Below, piece by piece: positions 17,122-25,076 of a stretch of DNA of 41,563 bases. Position 1 is the first letter of the stretch. Each line of letters opens with the position of its first letter. The DNA lies in NCBI GenBank assembly GCA_903847285.1, contig CAINDH010000163.1, positions 1 through 41,563 of the forward strand, given 5' to 3'. A program made the position numbers and the translations under genes. The notes below the pieces were generated by a model that was not told the origin of the DNA, ran no database searches, and saw only the letters and a list, made by a program, of their open reading frames with translations. The DNA is from an uncultured Verrucomicrobia subdivision 3 bacterium. GTDB taxonomy: Bacteria; Verrucomicrobiota; Verrucomicrobiae; Limisphaerales; UBA11358.

Positions 17122-18990
17122 TTACCCGCTGGAACGAACGCCACGCAGCCATTGCTCGAACATCACGAGGCTGAACAGCAGCTTGTGGTTGTCCTGCCGA
17201 TGCGACTGGTGCTCATCCAAAAGTTTTTTCACCGGTGCGGGGTCGAGCAGCGAATACATCAATGACGAGTTATCCAACAACATATCCGTGACCTTGCCTT
17301 GCGCGGAATTCTGGAACCATGAATCAACCACGTTGACCGCGAAGCCACGTTTCTTGCGGTTCAAAATCTGCCGCGGCAGAAATTTTTCGCACACGCGACG
17401 GTGCAGCCATTTGCGTTCGCCCCGGCGGATTTTGAATCGAGCTTGCAGCCGCTGCGCGAATTCTACCACGGTGCGATCCAGATACGGCACGCGGGCTTCG
17501 AGGCTGTGCGCCATCGAAAGTTTGTCCGCATACATCAGCAGCTCATCCGGTAGCGAGGAGCGGATTTCTAGCAACTGGAAACCGCCGAGTTCGTCGAGTT
17601 TCGCCATCTGACCTTCGAGCGGGCGGACAAATTCCGTGAGACCGGGAAATTTTAGACGTGCATCGCGAAACAATCCATTCACCGTGTCCGCCGGATGCAG
17701 CGCGAAAACATCTGCGTAACGCTCCAGTCGGTTTTCCACACCAAGCGAATGCACGCCGCGTTTCAGCGTCTCGTTGCGTGGCAGAGCGGAAATGATTTTT
17801 GCAGCGGCGTGCTGAATTCCTTTCGGCAAACCACGCCAACTATCACCGTAGTGAACGCCGAGATGGCGGGTATACCCGCCAAATAATTCGTCCGGTCCCT
17901 GCCCGATAAGCGCCACCTTTACATCTTGCCGCGCGCGTTGGCAGACAAAATACATCGGCACAATGCTAGAACTCGCGACCGGTTCTTCGAGGAAACGCAC
18001 GATGTTGGGCAGCGCTTTTTCAAACTCTTCCTGATCGAGTCGCACCTGATGATGTTGCGCGCAGAGCAGTGACGCACTTTCGGCGGCATCCACCAGTTCG
18101 TCATCTACGAAACTTTTCCCATAGCCGATGGTGTAAGCTGGCCAGTCGCGACCATGCTCATTCATCAGCGCGAGTAGCAATCCTGAGTCGAGGCCGCCGC
18201 TTAAAAGAATTCCCACCGGCACGTCGGAAAGCAGATGTCGTTTCACGGCGCCGCGATACAACTGAAATAACTGTTCAGTGGCGTCCGCGTCTGAAATTTT
18301 TTCAGGAAACGGTTCGGGTGAAAAATTATACCAGCGCTCCACGCGGACGTTCCCATCTTCCACGACGATCATCGTTCCGGGTGCGAGTTTGTTCACGCCT
18401 TGGAATATTGTCAGCGGTGAAGGTGTGTAGCGAAAGCGCAGAAACAGGTTCAAGGCATCAGGATTCACTGATGGCTTACCGCCGTCTGCCGCCAGCACCG
18501 GCCGGATTTCTGAGCCGAACGTAAGCGTGCCATCCGCTAGCTTATAGTAAATCAGCTTGATGCCCATTGGGTCGCGCGCAACGACGAGCTTTTTCTTCCG
18601 CACATCCCAGATACCCGTGCCGAACATGCCGTTGAGATGGTTGAAGACCTCGTTGCCCCACTGCTTGTAACCGTGGATGATGACCTCCGTATCAGAACTG
18701 GTGCGAAATTTGTGTCCGAATTTTTCCAACTCGGCGCGCAGTTCGAGATAGTTGTAAATCTCGCCGTTGAAAACGACCCAGACGGATTCTTCCGCGTCAC
18801 TCATCGGCTGGTGACCGCCGGATAAATCAATAATGGAGAGCCGGCGAAAACCGAAGCCCAGTGACCCGTCGAAAAAATAACCTTCGTCGTCCGGGCCGCG
18901 ATGGAACATCGTGCGCGCCATCCGGCGGACCATTTCCTGATCCACCGGCCGGTCGTGAGCGACTCTAACTTGTCCGCAAATTCCGCACAT
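17122..18990 (-). CDS. asnB: Glutamine-dependent asparagine synthase/amidotransferase
   Basis: This 622-residue protein begins MCGICGQ with the N-terminal nucleophile Cys2. It has the glutaminase signatures RGPDDEG, RLSIIDLSGGHQPM and FNGEIYNY, then SGGLDS (264-269) of the synthetase PP-loop and GQGPDELFGGY. It is thus a complete AsnB-type enzyme, of the kind common in exosortase loci, where it is thought to amidate glycan carboxylates rather than make free asparagine. Amidation of diacetamido uronic acids by such enzymes (WbpS) is known in Pseudomonas O-antigen. It lies ten bases after the toroid protein gene stop and seven before the FemAB-like start. Confidence 0.87.
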   Translation of the reverse strand: MCGICGQVRVAHDRPVDQEMVRRMARTMFHRGPDDEGYFFDGSLGFGFRRLSIIDLSGGHQPMSDAEESVWVVFNGEIYNYLELRAELEKFGHKFRTSSDTEVIIHGYKQWGNEVFNHLNGMFGTGIWDVRKKKLVVARDPMGIKLIYYKLADGTLTFGSEIRPVLAADGGKPSVNPDALNLFLRFRYTPSPLTIFQGVNKLAPGTMIVVEDGNVRVERWYNFSPEPFPEKISDADATEQLFQLYRGAVKRHLLSDVPVGILLSGGLDSGLLLALMNEHGRDWPAYTIGYGKSFVDDELVDAAESASLLCAQHHQVRLDQEEFEKALPNIVRFLEEPVASSSIVPMYFVCQRARQDVKVALIGQGPDELFGGYTRHLGVHYGDSWRGLPKGIQHAAAKIISALPRNETLKRGVHSLGVENRLERYADVFALHPADTVNGLFRDARLKFPGLTEFVRPLEGQMAKLDELGGFQLLEIRSSLPDELLMYADKLSMAHSLEARVPYLDRTVVEFAQRLQARFKIRRGERKWLHRRVCEKFLPRQILNRKKRGFAVNVVDSWFQNSAQGKVTDMLLDNSSLMYSLLDPAPVKKLLDEHQSHRQDNHKLLFSLVMFEQWLRGVRSSG

Positions 18991-18999
18991 GATTTTATT

Positions 19000-20223
19000 T
19001 CAGAGCCGACAATTAATTTCGCGCAGGTAAAACGACAGCGCGCGGAACATCTGCGACTGCGCCCAACGATGCATCGGCACGTTGTCCCAGCCGGAGATAA
19101 GTTTGCGCGAACGGAACGAGCCGTCGCGTTTCACCCAATCTTTCACAATGCCACCGACGACCGTCTCCAAAGTCTTTTCAAGAACTGGAAAATCTTTCCG
19201 CAGCAGCAAGCACAGGTTGATGGCCTCGGCGCAATCGTAAAGCTCGCATTTATAGACCGTCAAGCGCGGGGCTTTAGAAAACGGCCGCGGCATCCCGTTC
19301 TCGCCGAAAAGATTTTTCAGGTAGTAATCCAGTCCACGACCGAGCGCCTCGAAAATTCGCTGGTCACCGGTGAGCAGAAAAACCTTTGCGAGCGCTTTCA
19401 TCACGAAACAGGTGTGGAAGTGATCCACAAAATCCCGAACGCCGTCCACCGCGTAAGGCCAGGAGCCGTCGGGCTTTTGCGTTTCGAGAACAAAATTCAC
19501 ATTGCGGGTGGCCACGGCCATAAGGTCGTCGCGCCGCAAAAATTTTGCCGCTTGCACCAGCAGACCGGCGCGGTAAGCGGAGGCATTCACCACTTTGCCT
19601 TCATCATGCGGCGTGTAGGATGCGGTCATCCCGTGCTCGGAAAATTTAAAATCCTTGATGTCAGTCGTGGCGTGGCGCGTGATGGACTCGATGATTTCTT
19701 TGCGCGCAGGCGTGGGCCGCAACTTCTGCACCTGCAAGAATGCCTCGAACGCGTAGGGCGTGGTTGTGATCAGCGGCGTTCCCTTTTTGATGACACCGTT
19801 GCGCGTGACCCAGTCGAAGGGATAGCCCCAGGAATATTCCTGATAACTTTCACAGCGCGTCTCGATGAGCACCTGCAAAAAATGTTCAGCGCGATCCAGC
19901 AATTTCCCCTCACCAGTCGCCTCATACAAAAACGAAAAGCCCATTGCGTAGTGCGCATCGGCAATCGGCAGGCGCATCGGCTGGTGAAACAGGCGGCGCG
20001 CACCTGGCACGAACGCCTCGCTGAAAACCATCGGCGCTACGGCGGCGAGTCCGAGGTATTTGCTCTTGTAGTAAAGTGCCTTTGCCCGGCTGCCCAGCGG
20101 ACCAGCGTAAAAGGACTGGTGGTCCCACGAAAGTTCGCCGTGACCTTCCAGCCAGCCGGTAAAGTTTGTCAGCGCATCGGAAACATTTTTAACGAGCGGC
20201 GAATTTTGTTTGGCCAGATTCAT
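19000..20223 (-). CDS. Alpha/alpha-toroid protein, possible glycan-modifying enzyme
   Basis: This 407-residue protein has no signal peptide. Repeated helical hairpins have the pattern of six-hairpin folds: PIADAHYAMGFSFLYEATGE, YSWGYPFDWVTRNG, TTPYAFEAFLQVQKL, ASAYRAGLLVQAAKFL, KPDGSWPYAVDGVRDFVDHFHT. The conserved aromatic and acidic residues at the hairpin turns resemble glycoside hydrolases, uronyl epimerases and polysaccharide lyases with this fold. None of these families can be assigned with confidence. Its start abuts the stop of the upstream GT2 gene with no gap. In this cluster it could epimerise or trim the glycan in the cytoplasm. Confidence 0.65.
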   Translation of the reverse strand: MNLAKQNSPLVKNVSDALTNFTGWLEGHGELSWDHQSFYAGPLGSRAKALYYKSKYLGLAAVAPMVFSEAFVPGARRLFHQPMRLPIADAHYAMGFSFLYEATGEGKLLDRAEHFLQVLIETRCESYQEYSWGYPFDWVTRNGVIKKGTPLITTTPYAFEAFLQVQKLRPTPARKEIIESITRHATTDIKDFKFSEHGMTASYTPHDEGKVVNASAYRAGLLVQAAKFLRRDDLMAVATRNVNFVLETQKPDGSWPYAVDGVRDFVDHFHTCFVMKALAKVFLLTGDQRIFEALGRGLDYYLKNLFGENGMPRPFSKAPRLTVYKCELYDCAEAINLCLLLRKDFPVLEKTLETVVGGIVKDWVKRDGSFRSRKLISGWDNVPMHRWAQSQMFRALSFYLREINCRL

Positions 20224-21153
20224 TCAGTTAGGTTTGGCCGGTGCAGCGGCGACGCGGAAATTATCTACCTTCTTCATGCGAAAGACAGAGCGCAAAATAG
20301 CTTTTAATTTTATCATCTGCTCGGCGCGATTAAAGCGGACAAGTTCGGGAGAAATCGGACGTTGCACGCGCTTCACCGCCGCCCAGACAAAGCCAGCCAG
20401 CAGCGCAAGGCCGCCGATGAGATATGGCTTTTTCAACAAGCGATAAGTGACGCGGAACAACTGCCAGATCGGTGAGCCGCCAAGGTAATAATCTTTCTGA
20501 CCGTAATGGAACAACGAAACAACGGGGCTTTTTTCCGCCGTGCCCATCAGTCGATAGTGATGGAATCGTTTTTCGGCGAACGAGCGTGCCGTCCAGCCTT
20601 TCATTTTGGCGGTCATCACGGCAATCCAGTCAACGCCACCCGCCGGGCTCGCGACGTAGCCGCCGACTTCGCGGAAACAATCGCGGCGAAACATCTGAAT
20701 CGGCCCAGCCACAAAATTTTCGCCCTCAAAGCTGTCCTTTGTGGAATCGTAGCCACCCGCCTGCGTAAATGGCGTGCCGGCGACGCCGAGCTTCGGGTCG
20801 GCGGAAAATTTATCCATGAGAAACGCCATGTAGTCCGGCTCAAAAGAGACATCCGCATCCAGATTGCCGAGCACATCAAAGGAAATGTTTTCCGCCTGCA
20901 CTTTGGCGAGCGCGGCGTTCACGGCATTGGCTTTCGCGGCGAAATTTCTACCTTCGCGTTTCGGATTGCGGATGAGCGCGATCCACGGAAATTTCCTAAC
21001 GTAACCTTCGACGATTTCCGCGGTGCGGTCGGATGAACCATCGTCAATGACCACCCAGCGTTCGGGTAGTTGCGATTGCGCAGTGACGGAGTCGAGCGTG
21101 AGCGCGATGAACTCCTCCTCGTTGCGCGCGGAGGTAATGAGTATGTATTTCAT
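20224..21153 (-). CDS. Glycosyltransferase family 2 with C-terminal membrane segment
   Basis: This 309-residue GT-A enzyme opens YILITSARNEEEFI, then WVVIDDGSSDRTAEIV, LGNLDADVSFEPDYM (metal-binding) and SPAGGVDWIAVM with the trailing acidic residue, followed by a hydrophobic segment LIGGLALLAGFVWAAV near the C-terminus. The combination resembles membrane-associated GT2 enzymes that add sugars to lipid carriers. Its start makes an ATGA overlap with the upstream methyltransferase stop, and its stop is directly followed by the start of the toroid gene. Confidence 0.87.
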   Translation of the reverse strand: MKYILITSARNEEEFIALTLDSVTAQSQLPERWVVIDDGSSDRTAEIVEGYVRKFPWIALIRNPKREGRNFAAKANAVNAALAKVQAENISFDVLGNLDADVSFEPDYMAFLMDKFSADPKLGVAGTPFTQAGGYDSTKDSFEGENFVAGPIQMFRRDCFREVGGYVASPAGGVDWIAVMTAKMKGWTARSFAEKRFHHYRLMGTAEKSPVVSLFHYGQKDYYLGGSPIWQLFRVTYRLLKKPYLIGGLALLAGFVWAAVKRVQRPISPELVRFNRAEQMIKLKAILRSVFRMKKVDNFRVAAAPAKPN

Positions 21154-21914
21154 GCGCGGCAGATCGGCACGATATCGATGTGACGCTCGCCAGTCATGGG
21201 GCGGCGCAATGGCATTTCGGGCGTTGGCCAGTGGCTGCGATCCTCGAAAATATAAGGCTGAAATTTTTCCGGCAAAGTCTCCGAGGTGCGTGTGACGACT
21301 TGGGCGAAGTGTGGAATAAATTTTTCGTGGTAATCCAAGCCCGGGGCTCGCATGTGGTAAGCCTCATGCGGATTGGCTTCAGGGTATTCCACAGTTTTTT
21401 CCGCGACAATTGGCACGGGCAAAATCGCCCAGCCGCCGGGCTTGAGGATACGGCGAATTTCGCGGATGGCTTTGTGGTCGTCCGGAACGTGTTCCAAAAC
21501 GTGCGAAGCAAAAACGAAATCGTAAGTCACGCTCCTGAATGGCAGTTGTTGGAGGTCAACGTGGTGATCCACACCTTTCATGCAAAGGTCAGCCGTCTCG
21601 TAATGGGCAAAGCGTTCAGAAAACATTTTGCGGAAGAATGGCTCGGGTGCAAAGTGAAGCATCTTCATTTTGGCCGGCTCCATCTGCGGTAAAATTTCCT
21701 GCACGACGAGATACTGGACGCGGTGGCGTTCAAGCGCGCCGCAGCCGGGACATTCCGCGTGGTCGCGGCGCCCCGCGAACGCGCCAAAACCCCGGAAAGG
21801 CCCGTGATAATGGCAGATGGGACATTCAAACTCCCGTTGCGCGCCGTTCATCAATTTGAACAGCGGAGCCGGAAGTTTAATTTTACTTTTAATTCTATGA
21901 AACAGTTCGCCCAT
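21150..21914 (-). CDS. SAM-dependent methyltransferase with N-terminal zinc ribbon
   Basis: This 254-residue protein begins with a small Cys-rich module (CPICHYHG ... CPGCGALERHR), probably a zinc ribbon. The methyltransferase core shows MKMLHFAPEP in the motif I region, DLCMKGVDHHVDLQQLPF, YDFVFASHVLEHVPDDHKAI (motif IV) and LKPGGWAILPVPI. Motif I is degenerate, lacking the GxGxG glycines, as in a group of class I enzymes with this ribbon. The last 50 residues hold HWPTPEMPLRRP. Its substrate is unknown. The gene follows the beta-helix gene by 35 bases and overlaps the next gene. Confidence 0.75.
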   Translation of the reverse strand: MGELFHRIKSKIKLPAPLFKLMNGAQREFECPICHYHGPFRGFGAFAGRRDHAECPGCGALERHRVQYLVVQEILPQMEPAKMKMLHFAPEPFFRKMFSERFAHYETADLCMKGVDHHVDLQQLPFRSVTYDFVFASHVLEHVPDDHKAIREIRRILKPGGWAILPVPIVAEKTVEYPEANPHEAYHMRAPGLDYHEKFIPHFAQVVTRTSETLPEKFQPYIFEDRSHWPTPEMPLRRPMTGERHIDIVPICRA

Positions 21915-21949
21915 GAGAAGCCTTGATCAGAGTGGATGCTGTGGTTTTT

Positions 21950-23539
21950 TCAGAGCGGCCTGACATACAACTGGGTCGGCGGCTGCAAAGTGGGGTTGAC
22001 TACGGTATTGGTCGGCGGCGGGGTGACGATGACAGTGTTGGTGCCGGGGACAGCGTTGGTGATCAGGGTCAGCGGATGCGGATATTGATACGGCGTGTAA
22101 CCGGGGCGAGCGGTTCCGTTGATATAGTCGCGCCCCTCTTTGATGTTGGGGTAACCGCTGCCTGCCTTGGCTGGTGCGGCGGTAACGACGTTATACATGA
22201 TGGACAGAGAATTGCCCCAGACATAAATCGGATCCGGTGTGAAATGCAACCACGTTGGATTCGGGCTGTCACCCGAAAGCATATCGGACTGCCCCATGCC
22301 AGGTTGATCAATCATGGGATAAACCCGATGCACGGTGTAGGTGTCGCCCGGGTAGAAATTAATTTGCATCCAAGTGCGGCGCGAGGTTTTGAAATCCATC
22401 TTGTCGGCGGTGTTGGTGGTGACGATACCGCAGAGCTGGTTGTTGTTGTTGAAAACCGTGCAGCCAAACCACTGGTTCGGTGTCCAGCCAGCGCCGGGAA
22501 CCACCAGTGAATTTGAGGTAACGGTGGCCGTGCCAGTCAGGAGCGCGGGTGAATTGGAATCCCAACCGCGCAGCCCGGTCGCGCCAAAAAACGGCAAGAA
22601 GCCCGAGTCGTTGTCGGAAGCACGGTAATAGTTGATGCTTGCCACACTCCAGTAGCCTACAAAGGTATTGCTGAATACCACTGCCGTGCCACCACGCAAA
22701 TCGCAGGCGGTGTAGAAGTTATTATATTGCGCACCGCCGCCATAGTTGAAGGCATTATTATAGACCTCAACATAACGAGCGCTGCGAAAGCGTTGTGATG
22801 TTTCCGTGCCGTGCGTGTTGAAGAAAGCACCGTTCAAGACGTTGTTACGGATGACCGCACGACCGCCGTTGGAAACGTCAATCGCGGTGAAATTATCCTG
22901 CGCGAAAATGGTGTTGTCCTCCACATAGACCGCGCCCGCGCTGCCGAAATTGGCGGGCGTGGCCCAAGAAACATCGCCGTAGCCGGAATCAAAAATTTCA
23001 ATTGCGTTGGGCATCCCGTTCATCAAAAAGCTGCAGTGATCAATAAGTCCATAAGAGCCATCGCCCACGCGAATAGGTTTGGCGGTGAGCCAGGAAAACT
23101 GACAGTGGTCAATGCGCCACAACGGCGACTGGCCATAAACTTGGATAGAACCAATGTAATTGTGAAACGGCAGTTTGTTGGTGACGCCAAGCGCGAATTG
23201 AATGCCGGTGACCCGCGTCAGTTTGTTGGTATTCACACTTAACTGCATGAGCGGCGAGCCGTTACCAACTGGTGCGGTTTCGTCCACGATGATGGTTTGA
23301 TTCACGCCTGAACCCTGCAGCGTGACCCCGCTGAAATCCAGTTTGGCCGTCCAGATATTCGTGCCGGGCGGAATCAAAATGGTGTCTCCCGGAGCGGCGG
23401 CGGCGACGGCGGCAGATACGGCAGCGAATGATCCGCTGCTGGCATTAATTACGGCAGCGCGCGACTCATTCGCGAAGGCGAGAGAAAAAACGGCCGCCAG
23501 CAAATGCAACGGCAAGCGAACCAAGGTGTTTGATTTCAT
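21950..23539 (-). CDS. Secreted right-handed parallel beta-helix protein
   Basis: The chosen start gives 529 residues with a signal peptide (LPLHLLAAVFSLAFANESRA). Repeats typical of the pectin-lyase fold follow: an IPPGTNIWTAKLDFSGVTL opening, GSGVNQTIIVDE, HCQFSW, DHCSFLMNG, VEDNTIFAQDN, IRNNVLNGAFF, EVYNNAFNY and FSNTFVGYW. A Thr/Pro/Asn-rich linker ends the protein. Such helices bind or cleave uronic-acid glycans or fix C5 configuration (lyases, epimerases), but no catalytic motif is evident, so binding is possible. An in-frame Met at 23608 precedes the signal peptide and is less likely. It lies 139 bases after the O-antigen ligase gene. Confidence 0.78.
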   Translation of the reverse strand: MKSNTLVRLPLHLLAAVFSLAFANESRAAVINASSGSFAAVSAAVAAAAPGDTILIPPGTNIWTAKLDFSGVTLQGSGVNQTIIVDETAPVGNGSPLMQLSVNTNKLTRVTGIQFALGVTNKLPFHNYIGSIQVYGQSPLWRIDHCQFSWLTAKPIRVGDGSYGLIDHCSFLMNGMPNAIEIFDSGYGDVSWATPANFGSAGAVYVEDNTIFAQDNFTAIDVSNGGRAVIRNNVLNGAFFNTHGTETSQRFRSARYVEVYNNAFNYGGGAQYNNFYTACDLRGGTAVVFSNTFVGYWSVASINYYRASDNDSGFLPFFGATGLRGWDSNSPALLTGTATVTSNSLVVPGAGWTPNQWFGCTVFNNNNQLCGIVTTNTADKMDFKTSRRTWMQINFYPGDTYTVHRVYPMIDQPGMGQSDMLSGDSPNPTWLHFTPDPIYVWGNSLSIMYNVVTAAPAKAGSGYPNIKEGRDYINGTARPGYTPYQYPHPLTLITNAVPGTNTVIVTPPPTNTVVNPTLQPPTQLYVRPL

Positions 23540-23678
23540 AAAATGTTTGGTCGCCGGGTTGGCGATAATTCGATTTTGCACCCCATATTTCAGCAGAATA
23601 CAGGCCACGGCGGTTTTTTAAAGATTGCCTTTGATTCCACACCTACGCGACCAGATTCCGGACATTACTGGCAGTTTT

Positions 23679-25067
23679 TCAGGCGCGAGCATCGGCTTCG
23701 TCATAACCATCCGGCAGGCCAGTGTCCACCACCGGGCCGGAGTTATCAAGTTTGCCTACTGCCAGCGGATACTGCATGACAATGATGAAAAAAACAAACC
23801 ACACTGGGTGCTGCGCCTTGAAGGCGGCTTCGGTGACGTTGTAAAGAACATAGGCGGCCAGAAAGCCCAGTCGGAACCGCGAAAAATCTTCCCCGCCCAC
23901 CAGCCATCGCGTGCCCTGCCGAAACGCCACGACCATCAGACCCACCATGAGCGTCAGCCCAATCAATCCCAGATTCAGATACGTTTCCAAATAGCCATCG
24001 TGCGCTTGAATCGGATGCCACCAGAACATCGCCCAGATTTCGCTCAGCCGTGGCCCCATCCAAAAACATTCAAAGCCGGTGCCGATGATGGGATTAATGT
24101 CCACCTGCAAGGCTGCCGCCCAAACTTTCGTGCGGTCGGTCAGGGTTAAATCTTTGCCCAACAAGCCTAGCATCAAATCGAACAGACCAAAAACCCATTG
24201 TGCTACCAACACCACTACCACCGTCGTCACGAGATAAGTTCCGAGCTTTTGTTTGTTTATCTTTTCGCTGCCCAGCACCGCGATGATAGCCATCGCCAGC
24301 AGCATGGTCACCAACGACGTGGCGCTATGCGCCATGCGCAAGACAATGAAACCTAAAACCCACAGAACGCCCATCCATTTCAATTCCTCGCTGCGCTCCC
24401 GACTGGGCGGTCGCCGCCGAACCTTTAGCCAGTGCCAGAATAAAAATGCACCCAGCACCATGCAGATGGAACCAAGCATATTTTTATCCAACGAAATCCC
24501 GGTATTGGAAGGCGCGCCGACGAACGGGTCAAACATCCGCCCCCACATAGGATAGTATTTGATGAACAGGATGGAGACGGGGAAAATAATAATGGAGCAC
24601 CACTTCATCAACTGCGTGATGGCTTCCTCCGGATCCGGCTCAGTGAGCAGCACCAGCACCATAACCGGATGGCCGATGATTTTGATCCAACGCTTCAGCG
24701 AGATGAACATGAAATCCGACCAAAACACCGAGAGCAGGCTGTAGATGAGGAACAGAAACAGCAACCGGTTGTCCCGCACGAACACGCCCAGGCTGAACTG
24801 CCGCCGTGACAAGACGACCATCCCGGCAATGATGAGTAGGAAGAAAAACCCCGCGTCAATCGGCGTTCCTTCTTCGTTGTTGCCGCCGCTTTCCAGCCCG
24901 CCAAAAAATGTCTGAATCCATTGCGCCAGCGTGCGCGTGGAAATCAAAAAGAACCAGAGGAACGGCAGCCACAGGGCTTTCGTCACATTTGGCTTGGCCC
25001 GGACTTCACGGCGGAGCAGGAATGCGACGAAGCCGAGAACTAAAATGGAGGCGATGGTTGGAGGCAT
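23679..25067 (-). CDS. O-antigen ligase/polymerase family membrane protein
   Basis: This 462-residue protein has about eleven hydrophobic segments. A large periplasmic loop carries NPIIGTGFECFWMGPRL and a nearby HDGYLETYLNLGLIGL, the signature of the Wzy_C/WaaL family. It may polymerise repeat units or join the glycan to an acceptor. Which of the two cannot be told from sequence, and in an ABC-export cluster a ligase role is more plausible than polymerisation. Start ATG at 25067 leaves nine bases after the deacetylase-glycosyltransferase fusion. Confidence 0.85.
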   Translation of the reverse strand: MPPTIASILVLGFVAFLLRREVRAKPNVTKALWLPFLWFFLISTRTLAQWIQTFFGGLESGGNNEEGTPIDAGFFFLLIIAGMVVLSRRQFSLGVFVRDNRLLFLFLIYSLLSVFWSDFMFISLKRWIKIIGHPVMVLVLLTEPDPEEAITQLMKWCSIIIFPVSILFIKYYPMWGRMFDPFVGAPSNTGISLDKNMLGSICMVLGAFLFWHWLKVRRRPPSRERSEELKWMGVLWVLGFIVLRMAHSATSLVTMLLAMAIIAVLGSEKINKQKLGTYLVTTVVVVLVAQWVFGLFDLMLGLLGKDLTLTDRTKVWAAALQVDINPIIGTGFECFWMGPRLSEIWAMFWWHPIQAHDGYLETYLNLGLIGLTLMVGLMVVAFRQGTRWLVGGEDFSRFRLGFLAAYVLYNVTEAAFKAQHPVWFVFFIIVMQYPLAVGKLDNSGPVVDTGLPDGYDEADARA

Positions 25068-25076
25068 CGTCTGGAT

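Noticed and set aside
18901..20307. A 468-codon open frame on the plus strand
   Set aside because: It lies entirely opposite the asparagine-synthase and toroid genes, which have clear domains. High GC codon use makes such shadow frames common, and it shows no family pattern.
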